From positions 20,635,767 through 20,699,766 of the forward strand of contig OZ037766.1 in assembly GCA_964035545.1 (NCBI GenBank): 64,000 nt of DNA. The letters are read 5' to 3'. The notes below the pieces were generated by a model. It was not told the origin of the DNA. It ran no database searches and worked only from the letters and a program-made list of their open reading frames with translations. The DNA comes from Bugula neritina (taxonomy: Eukaryota; Bryozoa; Gymnolaemata; Cheilostomatida; Bugulidae). Position numbers and translations under genes: made by a program. Numbering within the stretch: position 1 is the first letter of the stretch; each line of letters begins with the position of its first letter. Shown piece after piece: positions 35,863 to 46,379 of the stretch.

Positions 35863-37296
35863 CAGTGGTTCCCAAACTGGGGGGAATTCTCCCTGGGGGG
35901 GGGGGAATTTGGACATTTCAGGGGGGGGATTTGGATTTTGAAAAATTCACGCACTTTGTTGAAGGCTTTTTGAGCTCTTGCACATTACAAAAGTATATAT
36001 GCATATCTATAAATCTTCATCTTAGTTCATCTATTTAACCAAATCATATTCTGCAATCTCAGTTTACTTCTACATGAATGTGTCTATTAATTACTCTACC
36101 CTAACTGTTTTCTGCGCTATTTCCAATGGAGGTCAAAAAATTGCAAAAACCAACAGGCCAACTTTTAGCAGCCATGCAAGTTAATTTCTATAAATTGTAT
36201 ACTACATACCTTGTGCATATAATATTTTCTACACTAAACAATCTGAACTTAAAAATGCAGGAAACCTGTTCCGATTTTAGGCAAAAATGGCACAGGTAAA
36301 GTTGAAAATGTGCTATTTTTATCTAATTTTCCATTTGTGCCAATAATGCTACTTTTACCTCTGCCATTTTTACCAGACACTACCTGTTCTCCCTGTTCTC
36401 ATCTCTAAACTGTTATTGAAGTTTTAACAGTATTTCTCTAAGCTACCTCCCAAAAAGAAAGAGCTAGATTCTTAACTTGAAATGTGACCCATTGCAATGC
36501 TTTGTTGCTTCATTGAGTTGGTTCACAATTCAGCAATGAAGGATGATTTGAAATCTTTTCCAATTGATGGATTGTGGGTGGTGTCCACTAGAAATGGTAC
36601 AGGTAGTAATGGCACAAATGGAAAAGTAGGTAAAAATGGCACATGTTTTCAATGTTGGGGTGGAGGTTTGGAGTTTGAAAAAAGGGTTTGAGGTGAAGAT
36701 TTTAGGTTTGTGCTTGAGGTTCTGGAGTTTGGGGGGTGGGGGTTTGAGTTACAGAGTTGGGAGGTTGGGTTCAAGGGTTGGGGGTTTGAGTTTGGAAAGA
36801 ATTTAACATCAGTGTGCCATTTTTACATGCGCCATTTTTACCTAAAGTATTTCTGGATTTCAACAAGCAAACTCTTTCTACACATAGTTGGCAAAGCAGA
36901 GTTTTGGTGCCATCCAGCACCAAAACTCTGCCTATCTGTGTGAAGTAGGATTCTCATCAATTCAAAGAGAAAAGAAACTGCTTTAACCCGCAGAGTGACT
37001 TAAGATGGGCCTGGTCATAAACAAAGTCAGACTTAACCAAGCTGGCACAAAAGCATCAACTGAAGCCATAACATTAATAATTAGACTGCTCTGTGTTTTA
37101 TAACATAAAAATAATGATAATATTACTATTATGATAATTATATTATATGCAAATATAATAGAACAAAATATATTGCATTGTATCATATATTCTCATTCAG
37201 TGAGTCATAAAATCTTTTCGATCTTTGAATGAGGGGGGAATTAATAGTCAACATTTATGAAAGGGGGAATAGTCTGAAAAAGGTTGGGAATCACTG
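35863..37296 (+). mobile_element. Decayed hAT transposon inserted in the outer MITE
   Basis: The left end CAGTGGTTCCCAAACTGGGG and right end GGTTGGGAATCACTG form an imperfect terminal inverted repeat. The 8-bp target duplications are GTCTAAGT / GTCTAGGT (7 of 8). The empty-site copy at 8728-9130 continues uninterrupted through the corresponding point. Near the right end a broken frame still reads AYLCEVGFSSIQREKK (about 36926-36975). After a frameshift it reads DLRWAWS, a stop, and TKSDLTKLAQKHQLKP (about 36997-37068), typical of the C-terminal dimerisation region of hAT transposases. The element is therefore a decayed, partly coding copy and is not active. Confidence 0.85.
36276..36846. mobile_element. 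Possible third nested element with TTTAGGYAAAAATGGC ends
   Basis: Inverted 16-bp ends (36276-36291 and 36831-36846, one mismatch) bracket a segment inside the hAT. Several further copies of GGTAAAAATGGCACA lie in both orientations (for example about 36300-36385 against 36590-36660). No target duplication was identified, so it may instead be internal inverted repetition of the hAT itself. Confidence 0.45.
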
Positions 37297-37814
37297 GTCT
37301 AGGTAGTATAGTATCACTGCTGAGAACAAAGGAGGTTCACCCCTGTCAAAATTGCCCCTGGTATTTGGACACTATAAGTGAGCTTGCATAACTTCTATTT
37401 ATTGCTTGCAAGAACAAAAGTAATTGTAATTAATTACATTGCCTTGTAATTGTAATTAATTACATTACTTTTTATCTGTAATTGTAATTGGCAAATTTTG
37501 ATGTAATTGTAATTGTAATTAATTACATTCACATGTAATTGACCCCAACCCTGACTATTAGTAAATTGAGTATATTTCAAGTTCAGCAATGATTAATCTG
37601 CAATATCACTATCACATTACTATAACTACCACTCTCAGATTATCATTGTCATTATGATTCTTGTTATGATTATCAGTATCACCATGATTTGTGGCCCATG
37701 GGTATCATGATGACCACCATTGTCATTATGATTGTTACTTTCACTTTGTCATTACTCACTACAAATATCTCGGTGATCATGATACTCAATAATTATAAAT
37801 GACCATGGTCACCT

Positions 37815-38625
37815 TTCACCACCGGCGGGTTTCTGTTTGATTCCAAGTTCTACCAAACTTCTCCATGGCACTCGATCTTCGGCATCTGAACTATTTACGT
37901 TTAGATCAAGTCAACTAAGGTCTGAGTTTATCGTATCACACCATCTTTGTTTTGGTATACCCCTAGGTCGCACTTTTCCAACTGTCATCTCCGACACTCT
38001 TGAGATGTCCTTCTCACTTTCTCTTCGTCTAACATGCCCATGCTACTGAATTCTTTTTCTCCTTATCAGATCTTTAATCGGCATCACTCTGGCCTCTGCC
38101 GTTATATCTTCGTTTGTCCTGTGGTCCTCTAGACTTATATTCAAGCAATATCGCAACATGCGCACCTCACAGGATGACATCTTATCAGCCAGAGAAACTG
38201 TGATTAACCATATCTCATTTTTATATAGCAGAACTGGCCTGATAGCTGTTTTATAAATCAGCATTTTCAGCTTAGTAGTCATTTTCCTGTCACAAAGCAC
38301 ACCACTCAGCTCTCTTCACTTATTCCAAACCTTAGATATTCTCAGCTCAATCTCCTTGCGGCAACCTCCATCTTGGTGGATTGTTGTACCCAAGTACTTG
38401 AACTGGGAACATTTGGGCAGGCTTTCCGCATCTTGATTACCATACTTCTTCATCCTGGTGTTTTCTTGGTCTCCAACTGCTGGCAAATGCTCTGTTTTCT
38501 TTCGGCTTATCTTCAATCCAGCAGCCTCTATCTTCTCTCTCCAGATCTCTAACCTTCTCTCTGGTTTCTCCCGATCACTATTGCAAAGGACCAGATCATC
38601 AGCAAATTGCCCATGAGCTGTCTCC
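37815..38625 (-). mobile_element. RTE-like non-LTR retrotransposon fragment, reverse transcriptase C-terminal part
   Basis: Read on the minus strand from 38625, the frame gives an RT active-site box FADDLVLCNSD, then ERRLEIWREKIEAAGLKISRKKTE in pieces, FKYLGTTIHQDGG, IELRISKVWNK, a stop in place of a Trp, then SGVLCDRKM, KLKMLIYKTAIRP, RTNEDITAEARVMPIKDL. After a stop it continues with HGHVRRRESEKD, PRGIPKQRWCDTI and WRSLVELGIKQKP. It is a 5'-truncated copy with few lesions. The clade call rests on motif style. Confidence 0.85.
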
Positions 38626-38639
38626 GTTGATGTCTATAA

Positions 38640-40309
38640 TGTCTGTAATTATAAATCATAATAATTAATATAAACCAATTATTATTAATAATATAAATGC
38701 ATAACTATACTAATACAGTATAAATATTAATATATGAATATCACTGTGACTATCAGACTAAATCTCAGTCTAGCAATTGAGATTTACAGTTATAGTAACC
38801 CTGAGAGTAAATCAGTAAAACTAAATGTTGCTATACTTATAACTTATACTTATTACTTTTAGTACTTACTCAACTGCATACTCATACTGATACTGTCACA
38901 TGAACATAAACTGTAACTGTTAGACTTGGTATCAAATATTAATGTGATAACGGTAATCGAAATGGTAATGTTGATAATAATATAATAATAATTGTTATAG
39001 TTAATGTTATTAATATTAGTATAAAAGTCTATAATTATTTAATTGTTACTTTATGAACATTATATTGAAATCCATTAAGTTTAACTTTAGGATTTAATAG
39101 TAATACCAATACTAATAATAGTGGTAATACTATTAGTATTATAATATTTACTGTGGTTCTAATACTATTAGAGTGATACTAATAGTAGTACACACTTATA
39201 AAAGTAAAACTAATAGCTTAATAGTAAAACACAGAGGAAGAACCTGAAGTTGAAAGCCTAGAGCTATTCAGACTTACCAGAGCTCCTGTGTTAAAGCTTC
39301 AAGTTCAATTTCTTAAGCATGGTGATAGCTCACTTATAGTTATACTCATAGTGTAAAATTTAGACTTACACTAAGTGATCATTCTGTCTATAGTCTATGC
39401 CTATGCTATGGTTTTGCTCACGTTGGATTTGATAAGCTCATAAAAGATTTCATACTTGTACAAATGCATCCTTTCAACATACATAGTGTCGCAAGCAAAA
39501 TAAGTTTAATTACTTCAATTAATCACGTTTATGCAGCTTTCTATTTTGATGTTATTGTTTGCTTATCCAAGCAATTCAAATCCTAATGTTAGCAAATTTT
39601 CAATGTACAAATGTTTGTGTTATGAGTTACAATGACACACTGGCAATAAATTTGCACTGTTCATCGCCAAATGTAAATTGCTTTTACTGGTATAGTGTAA
39701 GTCTATCACAAGTACCGAATTAAAATAAAGCATAAATGACTCATTTTAATCAATAAAATTGTTATTACTTGATAATAAGCTGAAAGACCATCTAAATTTT
39801 GAAAAATTGGCTGATTAGTGTATCACTGCCATTTGCTTTTATCTCCTAAAACTCAATTAGGGTTCATAAGTATCTCAACCAGTCTCCTTAGAGCAGATTT
39901 ACTTACAGGAAGAAATGTAGAATTTAGCTTAGCTTGGACTAATAATTTCTGGTTTAAAGCATTGTTTTTTCTGTAAGCAGATACTTTCTCAAGCTAGTAA
40001 TGTCTGCTGAATGGGGACTACAAACCATTCTCATAGTGACAAAACTTGTTCAGAAATAGTTATGATGATTCTGAAACAAAATATATAAATTGATAGATTT
40101 TTATATCTTAAGCTAGGAGTTTATATTACTTTAGATGCTCTTCTAAATATCTGGCTATGTTGTTAGGTTCTGAACTTCATACAATATAATATTTTTGAAG
40201 ATGAAGGTAGTTCTGCTAGACTTCTAGCCTTAGATTTTTATAAATTACCCTAGTATTGATTACTGAAAGCTTGTTTGTGTATTTTTATGGTTTCCTATTT
40301 TTATTCCAG
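38640..40309. other. AT-rich intergenic DNA upstream of the RING-CH gene
   Basis: Degenerate ATTAATAT and ATACTAAT simple sequence occupies about 38640-39200. The remainder has no exon I can support. The promoter and any 5' leader exon of the downstream ubiquitin ligase gene should lie here, because a strong acceptor (ttttattccag, ending at 40309) precedes its start codon. Confidence 0.5.
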
Positions 40310-40337
40310 CTGGATTAAACCATCAGAGTGTTCTACT

Positions 40338-42704
40338 ATGGCGCATAAACATGATTTAGCAGACTTGGAACTGAATGCACCACCCAATAACACAGAACTA
40401 AATGAGCCATTACTCGACACTCCTGACCTAGAGCAAAATTCACGTGAGAGTAGAAATACTTCAATAAACAGTCAAGATGATCTGTCAGTCTCTTCTCACA
40501 GTCAAAATAAATCTGAGTTGCAAGTCTCAATGGATCAGATGCAGCAACAGGTGATTTGTGTTGGAGGAATTAAAATAGCCTACGAAGATTCGTCCTGCTC
40601 ATCCACCCTGACTGTACTCTACCCAACCTGTAGGATTTGTCAGATGTCCTTCAGTGATAAAGGAGGCAGGCTAATCACACCTTGTCGCTGTAAGGGCTCT
40701 CTCAAACATGTACACGGCACCTGTCTGAGGGTAAGAGAGCTTCTACCCTCTGATCTAGTTACTCAGCTGATTTTATGTTCAGTCTCTGTAGACACTGTAG
40801 TCATACACTTCCAATGTTTGTAACCACGTAATAATTCAGTAGTTGGAGAGGTTTTCTAGGAGTTTTTACTTTAAAAAGTATACATTAGAATTTAGAGGAA
40901 TAGGAACTAGCCTTTATTTATCATTAAGTAATATGTTGATAACATATTTATGGTATTTAACTATATGCACAATCTACATATATGCTAATATTGTACCATG
41001 CTCATACTTGAAACATTCTTGCTGTTACAATAGCTACAAGTTTTATCATATTATATAACCTTGACCTAAAAAATTACAAGTCACTGGTAAAATAATTTCT
41101 CTGAGAAGGATATGTCAAACCATAAAATCCTGATAGTGAAGGAGACGGCACAGCTAAAAGGGCTAACACTGCTTTACTTCATTATACATTTAGAAATGGG
41201 TTGAAATGAGGCAAAGGTACAAGAAGTATGAGTTCCCAGACAGGTGTGAGCTTTGTGGGTATCAGTATAGAAAGACCAAGTACATTAAGGTACACAGGCT
41301 TTTGCATCAATACTTCCTCTCTCCTTTCTTTATTCAGATGTTTTTTATTTATTCATGAATGCAACTGACTCTCTGAGCACAAATTTTACCGTAAAATATA
41401 TATTTAAATTGAGTAAAAATTGTGCCTATGTATTTGTTATATTAATTTATGGACAATAGATAAATTTATTTTTCGAGTAATTCTGGTCTTGTGATCTCAA
41501 TATTTAACTACAGTCCTTGCTTATGAGCTCACAGCTAGTTGAATTGAATCCACCACTATTGGAAAATGTCAATTGGAAAACGGACAACTCACCAATAGAC
41601 AATTAGAAATTGGACATTTGGAAAATGAAGAATATTAAACATGGGCTAGTCTGGAGGGGCGGTCAGAATCCGGCTAGGTCCAAAATAGCTTTCAGCAATA
41701 AATATACAGTCCGAATCAGTTAGGCCTATCATTAAAGTAAAATAAGTTACCGAATATTTTCAATTTTAAATTTTACATATTTACAAAAAGCTATTTTGGA
41801 CCCGACCAGATGCAGAACGCCCCCTCTACACTAGTCCAAGTTTAATATTCTTCATTTTCCAAATGTCATTTTCTAATTTTTTTTTCCAATTGTCTATTTT
41901 CCAGTTGTCTATTGGTGAATTGTCCATTTTCCAAATAAGTGTTTTTCAATTGACATTTTCGAGATGTCGTGTCACCAGTTGGATTGCATGGTGCAATATT
42001 TTAGGGCCGATTCCAGTTCCAGGAATCTCATTATCAGTTGTATTTTTACAACTCTAAGTAGATAGTAGTAATCATATCCTGGGCTAGTGAAATCCCACAC
42101 CTTGAAGGCTGTATGACTCATTTTAGACTGCGCTGTTTCCAAATAATGTTGTATTATTAGGTGCAGGCTGACATCTTTATGGCTCCAGTATTTCCCTTTT
42201 CCTCTATCAACTCTCTATACTTGTAGTGCAAGAAATTGCGGCTACCCAGAATGGATACCAGAGACAAAGTTTACCACTTGGTCTCTTTGGCCAGTCTATG
42301 TATCATGATAGCATGCTTAATTCTTTCCATCTACTGTATACTCTTTGATACCAATTCTGGAGCTAACAAAGAGAAGTATAAAGTGAATATTACCTTCAAT
42401 ATTAGTGTGCACTACCATCACTAACACTTTTGTTACCACTACTGCTACTACTACCACTACCACTACTACCACTACTACTACCACTACTACTACTACCACT
42501 ACTACCACTACTACCACTACTACTACTACTACCACCACCACCACTGCTACTACTGCTACCACTACTACCACTACTACTACTACTACTACTACCACTACTA
42601 ATACTACTACTACTGCTACCACTACTACCACTACTACTACTACTACTACTACCACTACTACCACTACTAATACTACTACTACCACTACTACCACTACTGC
42701 TACC

Positions 42705-42748
<44 letters not shown>

Positions 42749-42885
42749 CTCTACGACTACTACTACTACCACTACCACTACTACCACTACTACTACTACT
42801 ACTACCACTACTACTACTACCACTACTACCACTACTACTACTACTACTACTACCTCTACTACTACTACTACTACCACTACCACTA

Positions 42886-42916
<31 letters not shown>

Positions 42917-42935
42917 CACTACTACTACTACTACC

Positions 42936-42973
<38 letters not shown>

Positions 42974-45720
42974 CTCTACTACTACTACTACCACCACTAC
43001 CACTACTGCTACTACTACCACTACTACTACTACTATTACCACCACCACCACCACTACTACTACCACTACTACTACTACTATTACCACCACCACCACTACT
43101 ACTACTGCTACTACTACTGCCACTACTACCACTACTACTACCAATGCAATTGGAAAAATATTATTCCTGATGTTACAACAGCTACTAGATGCTGCATACT
43201 AACTTAGAAATGGCTGATTGATTCCTATGAACAGTTTCCAATCTAAGTATGTTTGCAGTGTAATTAGATCAATAATATAACTGATAATTAGGGATGCCAA
43301 CTTGGTATCTAAGTAGCTATGATAGCCAGTTTATATGTACATTCCCATACTGCAGGTATCAATCTTACTGTAACAGTCATTTAACTCCCTTGTGCTTCTA
43401 CCTAATAATACAGGTACCTCAGTCCAAACATAACATTCTGTTAGTGCATTAACTAGGAATGTGATGAAGCAAGATTATGCTGGCAGTAGATAGCCTATTA
43501 GGCTACAAGTATACATTTTGCTCGGCTGAGTTCATTATTTTGGGTTTGGCATTTGGATGTCTGAGATGTAATTGCTTTGTTTCGTAGACAAACAGCTTTA
43601 CCTGCTATAAAGTTTTGCCAAACCTACCTTAAAAAGGCTGTTGAAAAAATTAATTTGAATATTAAACACTATCACACTAGAGTTATGAAACTCTAGCAAC
43701 TATTTTGCTCTTTAGAATTTAGAGTTTTTCACAATTTACTTCAAGTAAAACTCAAAAGGGAAGCACAGAAAACAAGTATTCTTAGTCTGTTATTCACATA
43801 TTCTGATTAGTTTTATTTCTCCATTATTGTGTTTGACTTCAGCACCAATTCCCACCAGTATTAATTCATGTCGTCAAAGTCAAGTAGTTTCCTGGCAGTT
43901 ATCTCAAACCCCAATAGGCATGACTTGTTACCATGGCCACTCAATCCCATCATCACAACTATTTGATAATCCAAGATTTCAGGGTGTTATCATCTCACCA
44001 TCTACACGCAGCTTTGGTCACAGTTAATTTTGGCCTTCACTGGTTGCCAAACAGTGTAAATTTTCCACTTTTTACATGTTATCACAAGCATTTATAATTT
44101 ATTGTTTTATTTTGTTGAGTTTTTGGCACATCTTATTGACCGCTCATGCCAAGAGTTGAAAATTTCACCAATTATTGTACAGTGAAGACCAGCCAGTATA
44201 AGAGCAATTGGTCTAGCTGCATCCTGTTAGAGTCTCAAGATGGCTAACCCAGCGATTAACTTAATACTGTATGCAAGATTGATTACAATGCTAATTCATC
44301 AGTTTAGCTTCATCAATCATTTATTGGGATTTCATCAATAAGGCTGCCACATTTTGCTGCCGAGTCTCCTTTATAAGGTGTCTCTTATCTAGTTTTAGGT
44401 ACAGTTTACTCATCTTGAACTGTATCAATCATCACTCTGCACTAGAACTGCAGTTGTGTGTTGGGCTGGAGATGAAACTGTGAGCATAATAGGATGATCC
44501 GTTAGTGTTCTGCAAGCCATGGAATTAGCTAGACTTTGCTAAAAATTAATGACCCCTTTTCTGCATTAATGTAATTTAAACTTACTAAATAAACATTGCC
44601 ATCTCCACTTCTGCAAGTCACCTGAACCATTTACAAACAATATCTTATGCATTGTGGGTAGATATGAATCATTGGATTAACTTCCAAGTTTTTAGTCTAC
44701 AATTTAGGAGAGGTAGGTGCTGTAATTGAGAAAAGCCTGTGTTTTAGAATAAAAATGTAGCAAAATAAGAATTTCAACCGACACCCCAAACCAAAATTTA
44801 ATCATGAAGTTAAAGAACTTAGGCTATCTCAATTTCTCCACTACTGCTCCTTAGTGGTTTATGAGACTTGGATACCAAGTCTCCAAGCTAAATAATCCTT
44901 CCCATACAAATCCTCCTATTATTTTGAGCTCTTACACTGCCTCTATTGCTAAAAATTCTAAACTATTCCATGAATCATGTACACTCAGCCAAGGTAAGTA
45001 AGGCAAACTCCGCTCCAAGTTGATGGCTGTTTTCTCGTACAAGGCAGAGTAGAATACAAGTCGGTGATGAGGTTGTGTAGGCTAGGCATAGATCTATGTA
45101 GACCTGTAACAGACCTCCGCATTACTATCTGAGCTGTATAGTAACTTCCTACCAAACCAGTGTACTTCTATCATACACTTATGGTTATGCAACTCTTAAG
45201 GTGTCACAGAAACAAGGTCATACTCTTGAACAAGGCTGATATGTTCTCCTTCTGATCTCATTAAATCAGTCTCGCTACTTTTTGTCCTTCCTAGGAAGAA
45301 TATCATTTGCATAATTTTAGAGACAGCTTTATTTTTGAATTCACAAGATTTACAAGATAAAAACAATTCCGTGAAAGTTTGTGCTCCAAGAAATATCAAT
45401 TTGATTTCAACATTGCTTCAAACCAGTTTGGTGCAGTTGATACAAAAACCTTGTTTGCTTACTTTTCTGGTGTAATTCTAACTTATTAGAATGGGAGTGT
45501 GTTCATAACATTAAAGTCAACAATCCAGTGTTGGCAAGTTTATTATTTTAACAATATTTTTACACATTTAGCATCCGGATGGGGAGCAGTTTCAGTTTAC
45601 TGTCGGAGAGATGGTGACGTTGTGTAGTGGAGTCATCTTCTTTATGTCCTTCATTCTCGCCATGACTGTGGAGATAAAGTCCAGACACACCATATTTGAG
45701 GTCATTAAAAGGATGTTGAG
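40338..45720 (+). CDS. Membrane-associated RING-CH (MARCH1/8-like) E3 ubiquitin ligase; 3' end uncertain
   Basis: Coding exons are 40338-40730, 41194-41289, 42227-42382 and 45572-45720, all in one frame. The N-terminal 97 residues are acidic and Ser/Gln-rich. A RING-CH (RINGv) C4HC3 finger starts with CRIC at 98-101, continues CRCKGSLKHVHGTC (C-x-C-x7-H-x2-C) across the first junction and ends CELC. Two hydrophobic segments follow (VSLASLCIMIACLILSIYC and GVIFFMSFILAM), separated by a short charged loop, then a basic stretch ending KRMLR. This order matches MARCH1/8-type proteins, which ubiquitinate membrane receptors in endosomal and plasma membranes. The last exon either ends at TAA right after the donor-like AG|GTAA (265 residues, slightly shorter than the family) or splices to an exon I could not place. 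The start codon follows a splice acceptor, so a 5' leader exon is likely; the frame is open upstream to another ATG at 40275. Confidence 0.85.
41551..41975. mobile_element. Foldback-type repeat in the second intron of the RING-CH gene
   Basis: Left arm (about 41551-41692) and right arm (about 41786-41975) are inverted copies sharing AAAGCTATTTTGGAC, GTTTAATATTCTTCATTTTC and CAATTGACATTTTC, separated by about 95 bp. Internal short repeats of the type ATTGTCTATTTTCC recur within each arm. No clear target duplication. Confidence 0.75.
42416..43142. repeat. ACT/ACC trinucleotide microsatellite, about 0.7 kb
   Basis: Interspersed ACT and ACC (with some GCT, AAT, TCT) triplets run for over 700 bp, starting about 34 bases after the donor of exon 3 of the RING-CH gene. 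All frames stay open (poly-Thr, poly-Leu/Pro, poly-Val), which is a property of the repeat and not evidence of coding. Confidence 0.97.
43836..44027 (+). other. Unassigned exon-like open frame
   Basis: A good acceptor (gtttgacttcag) is followed by about 63 Ser/Pro/Gln-rich codons ending in TAA. It would need phase-1 splicing, which does not fit the neighbouring RING-CH exon 3 (phase 0). Possibly chance. Confidence 0.2.
44690..44860 (-). repeat. Dispersed repeat, copy 2 (partner at 14338-14500)
   Basis: The reverse complement carries the same ordered blocks as 14338-14500 (AGTAGTGGAGAAATTGAGAT, CCTAAGTTCTTTAA, TTTTGGTTTGGGG, AACACAGGCTTTTCTC). It lies in intron 3 of the RING-CH gene. Confidence 0.65.
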
Positions 45721-45746
45721 GTAAACTCATGTAAATCTTTACCTTT

Positions 45747-46042
45747 CACTTTGACTACTCCTAGTATATACTAAGTACTATATCACTTTGACTACTCCTA
45801 GTATATACTAAGTACTATATCACCTTGACTACTCCTAGTATATACTAAGTACTATATCACCTTGACTACTCCTAGTATATACTAAGTACTATATCACCTT
45901 GACTACTCCTAGTATATACTAAGTACTATATCACCTTGATTAGTCATAGTATGTACTAATTACTGTATCACTTTGACTAAGTCATAGTATGTACTAATTA
46001 CTGTATCACTTTGACTAAGTCATAGGTAAGTACTGGGTACTA
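45747..46042. repeat. 37-bp tandem repeat array
   Basis: Unit period is 37 bp (starts 45747, 45784, 45821, 45858, 45895). About five well-conserved copies are followed by about three diverged ones. Each unit contains CCTAGTATATACTAAGTAC. It begins 27 bases after the end of exon 4 of the RING-CH gene. Confidence 0.95.
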
Positions 46043-46243
46043 TATGCACTCTACAGTATATCTTCCATTAGCCGTGGTATACTTACTTATTGTTTCTTTA
46101 TCATCCCATTGTTTTATATTTATATCATCAGGAGATGAAATTAAGCTAAATTATTCCCATAATAGTACACAACAGGTGATATTATATCACAATTCAACTT
46201 CACTATAAAGCTCTACTTTCACTCTAATATACAATAATTATCT

Positions 46244-46366
46244 TCATTGACTAGAAGGCTTATCAAGTAATTCTGATTTAATATAATCACTGGAGTTCAT
46301 ATCAAATGTATCAGCTGAAGCTGCTGTAGGCTCAGGTAAAACAGATGTAGTAGAATCTTCTGCCAC
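46244..46366 (-). CDS. Candidate terminal exon of an unrecognised minus-strand gene
   Basis: An acceptor-like AAGTTAAGTAG precedes 40 codons beginning VAEDSTTSVLPEPTAA and ending LLDKPSSQ, then TGA. The composition (acidic, Ser/Thr/Pro-rich tail) looks like a real C-terminus. It begins in phase 0, compatible with the exon at 58413-58553 or the short one at 54943-54993. No domain recognised. Confidence 0.4.
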   Translation of the reverse strand: MAEDSTTSVLPEPTAASADTFDMNSSDYIKSELLDKPSSQ

Positions 46367-46379
46367 CTACTTAACTTTA

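Larger units (their letters stand above)
35633..37553 (+). mobile_element. hAT-type MITE, copy A, interrupted by a second hAT element
   Basis: Outer ends are CAGGGTTGGGGTAATTG on the left and its inverted form GACCCCAACCCTG on the right. Flanking 8-bp duplications are AGTATTAG / ACTATTAG (7 of 8 match), the size expected of hAT elements. AATTAC-rich subterminal repeats fill both ends. Without the insertion it would be about 480 bp and matches the 8728-9130 copy. Confidence 0.85.

Noticed and set aside
42317-43202. Very long open frames (poly-Val, poly-Thr, poly-Leu/Pro) on both strands
   Set aside because: They are the necessary result of the ACT/ACC microsatellite, lie in an intron, and have no coding context.
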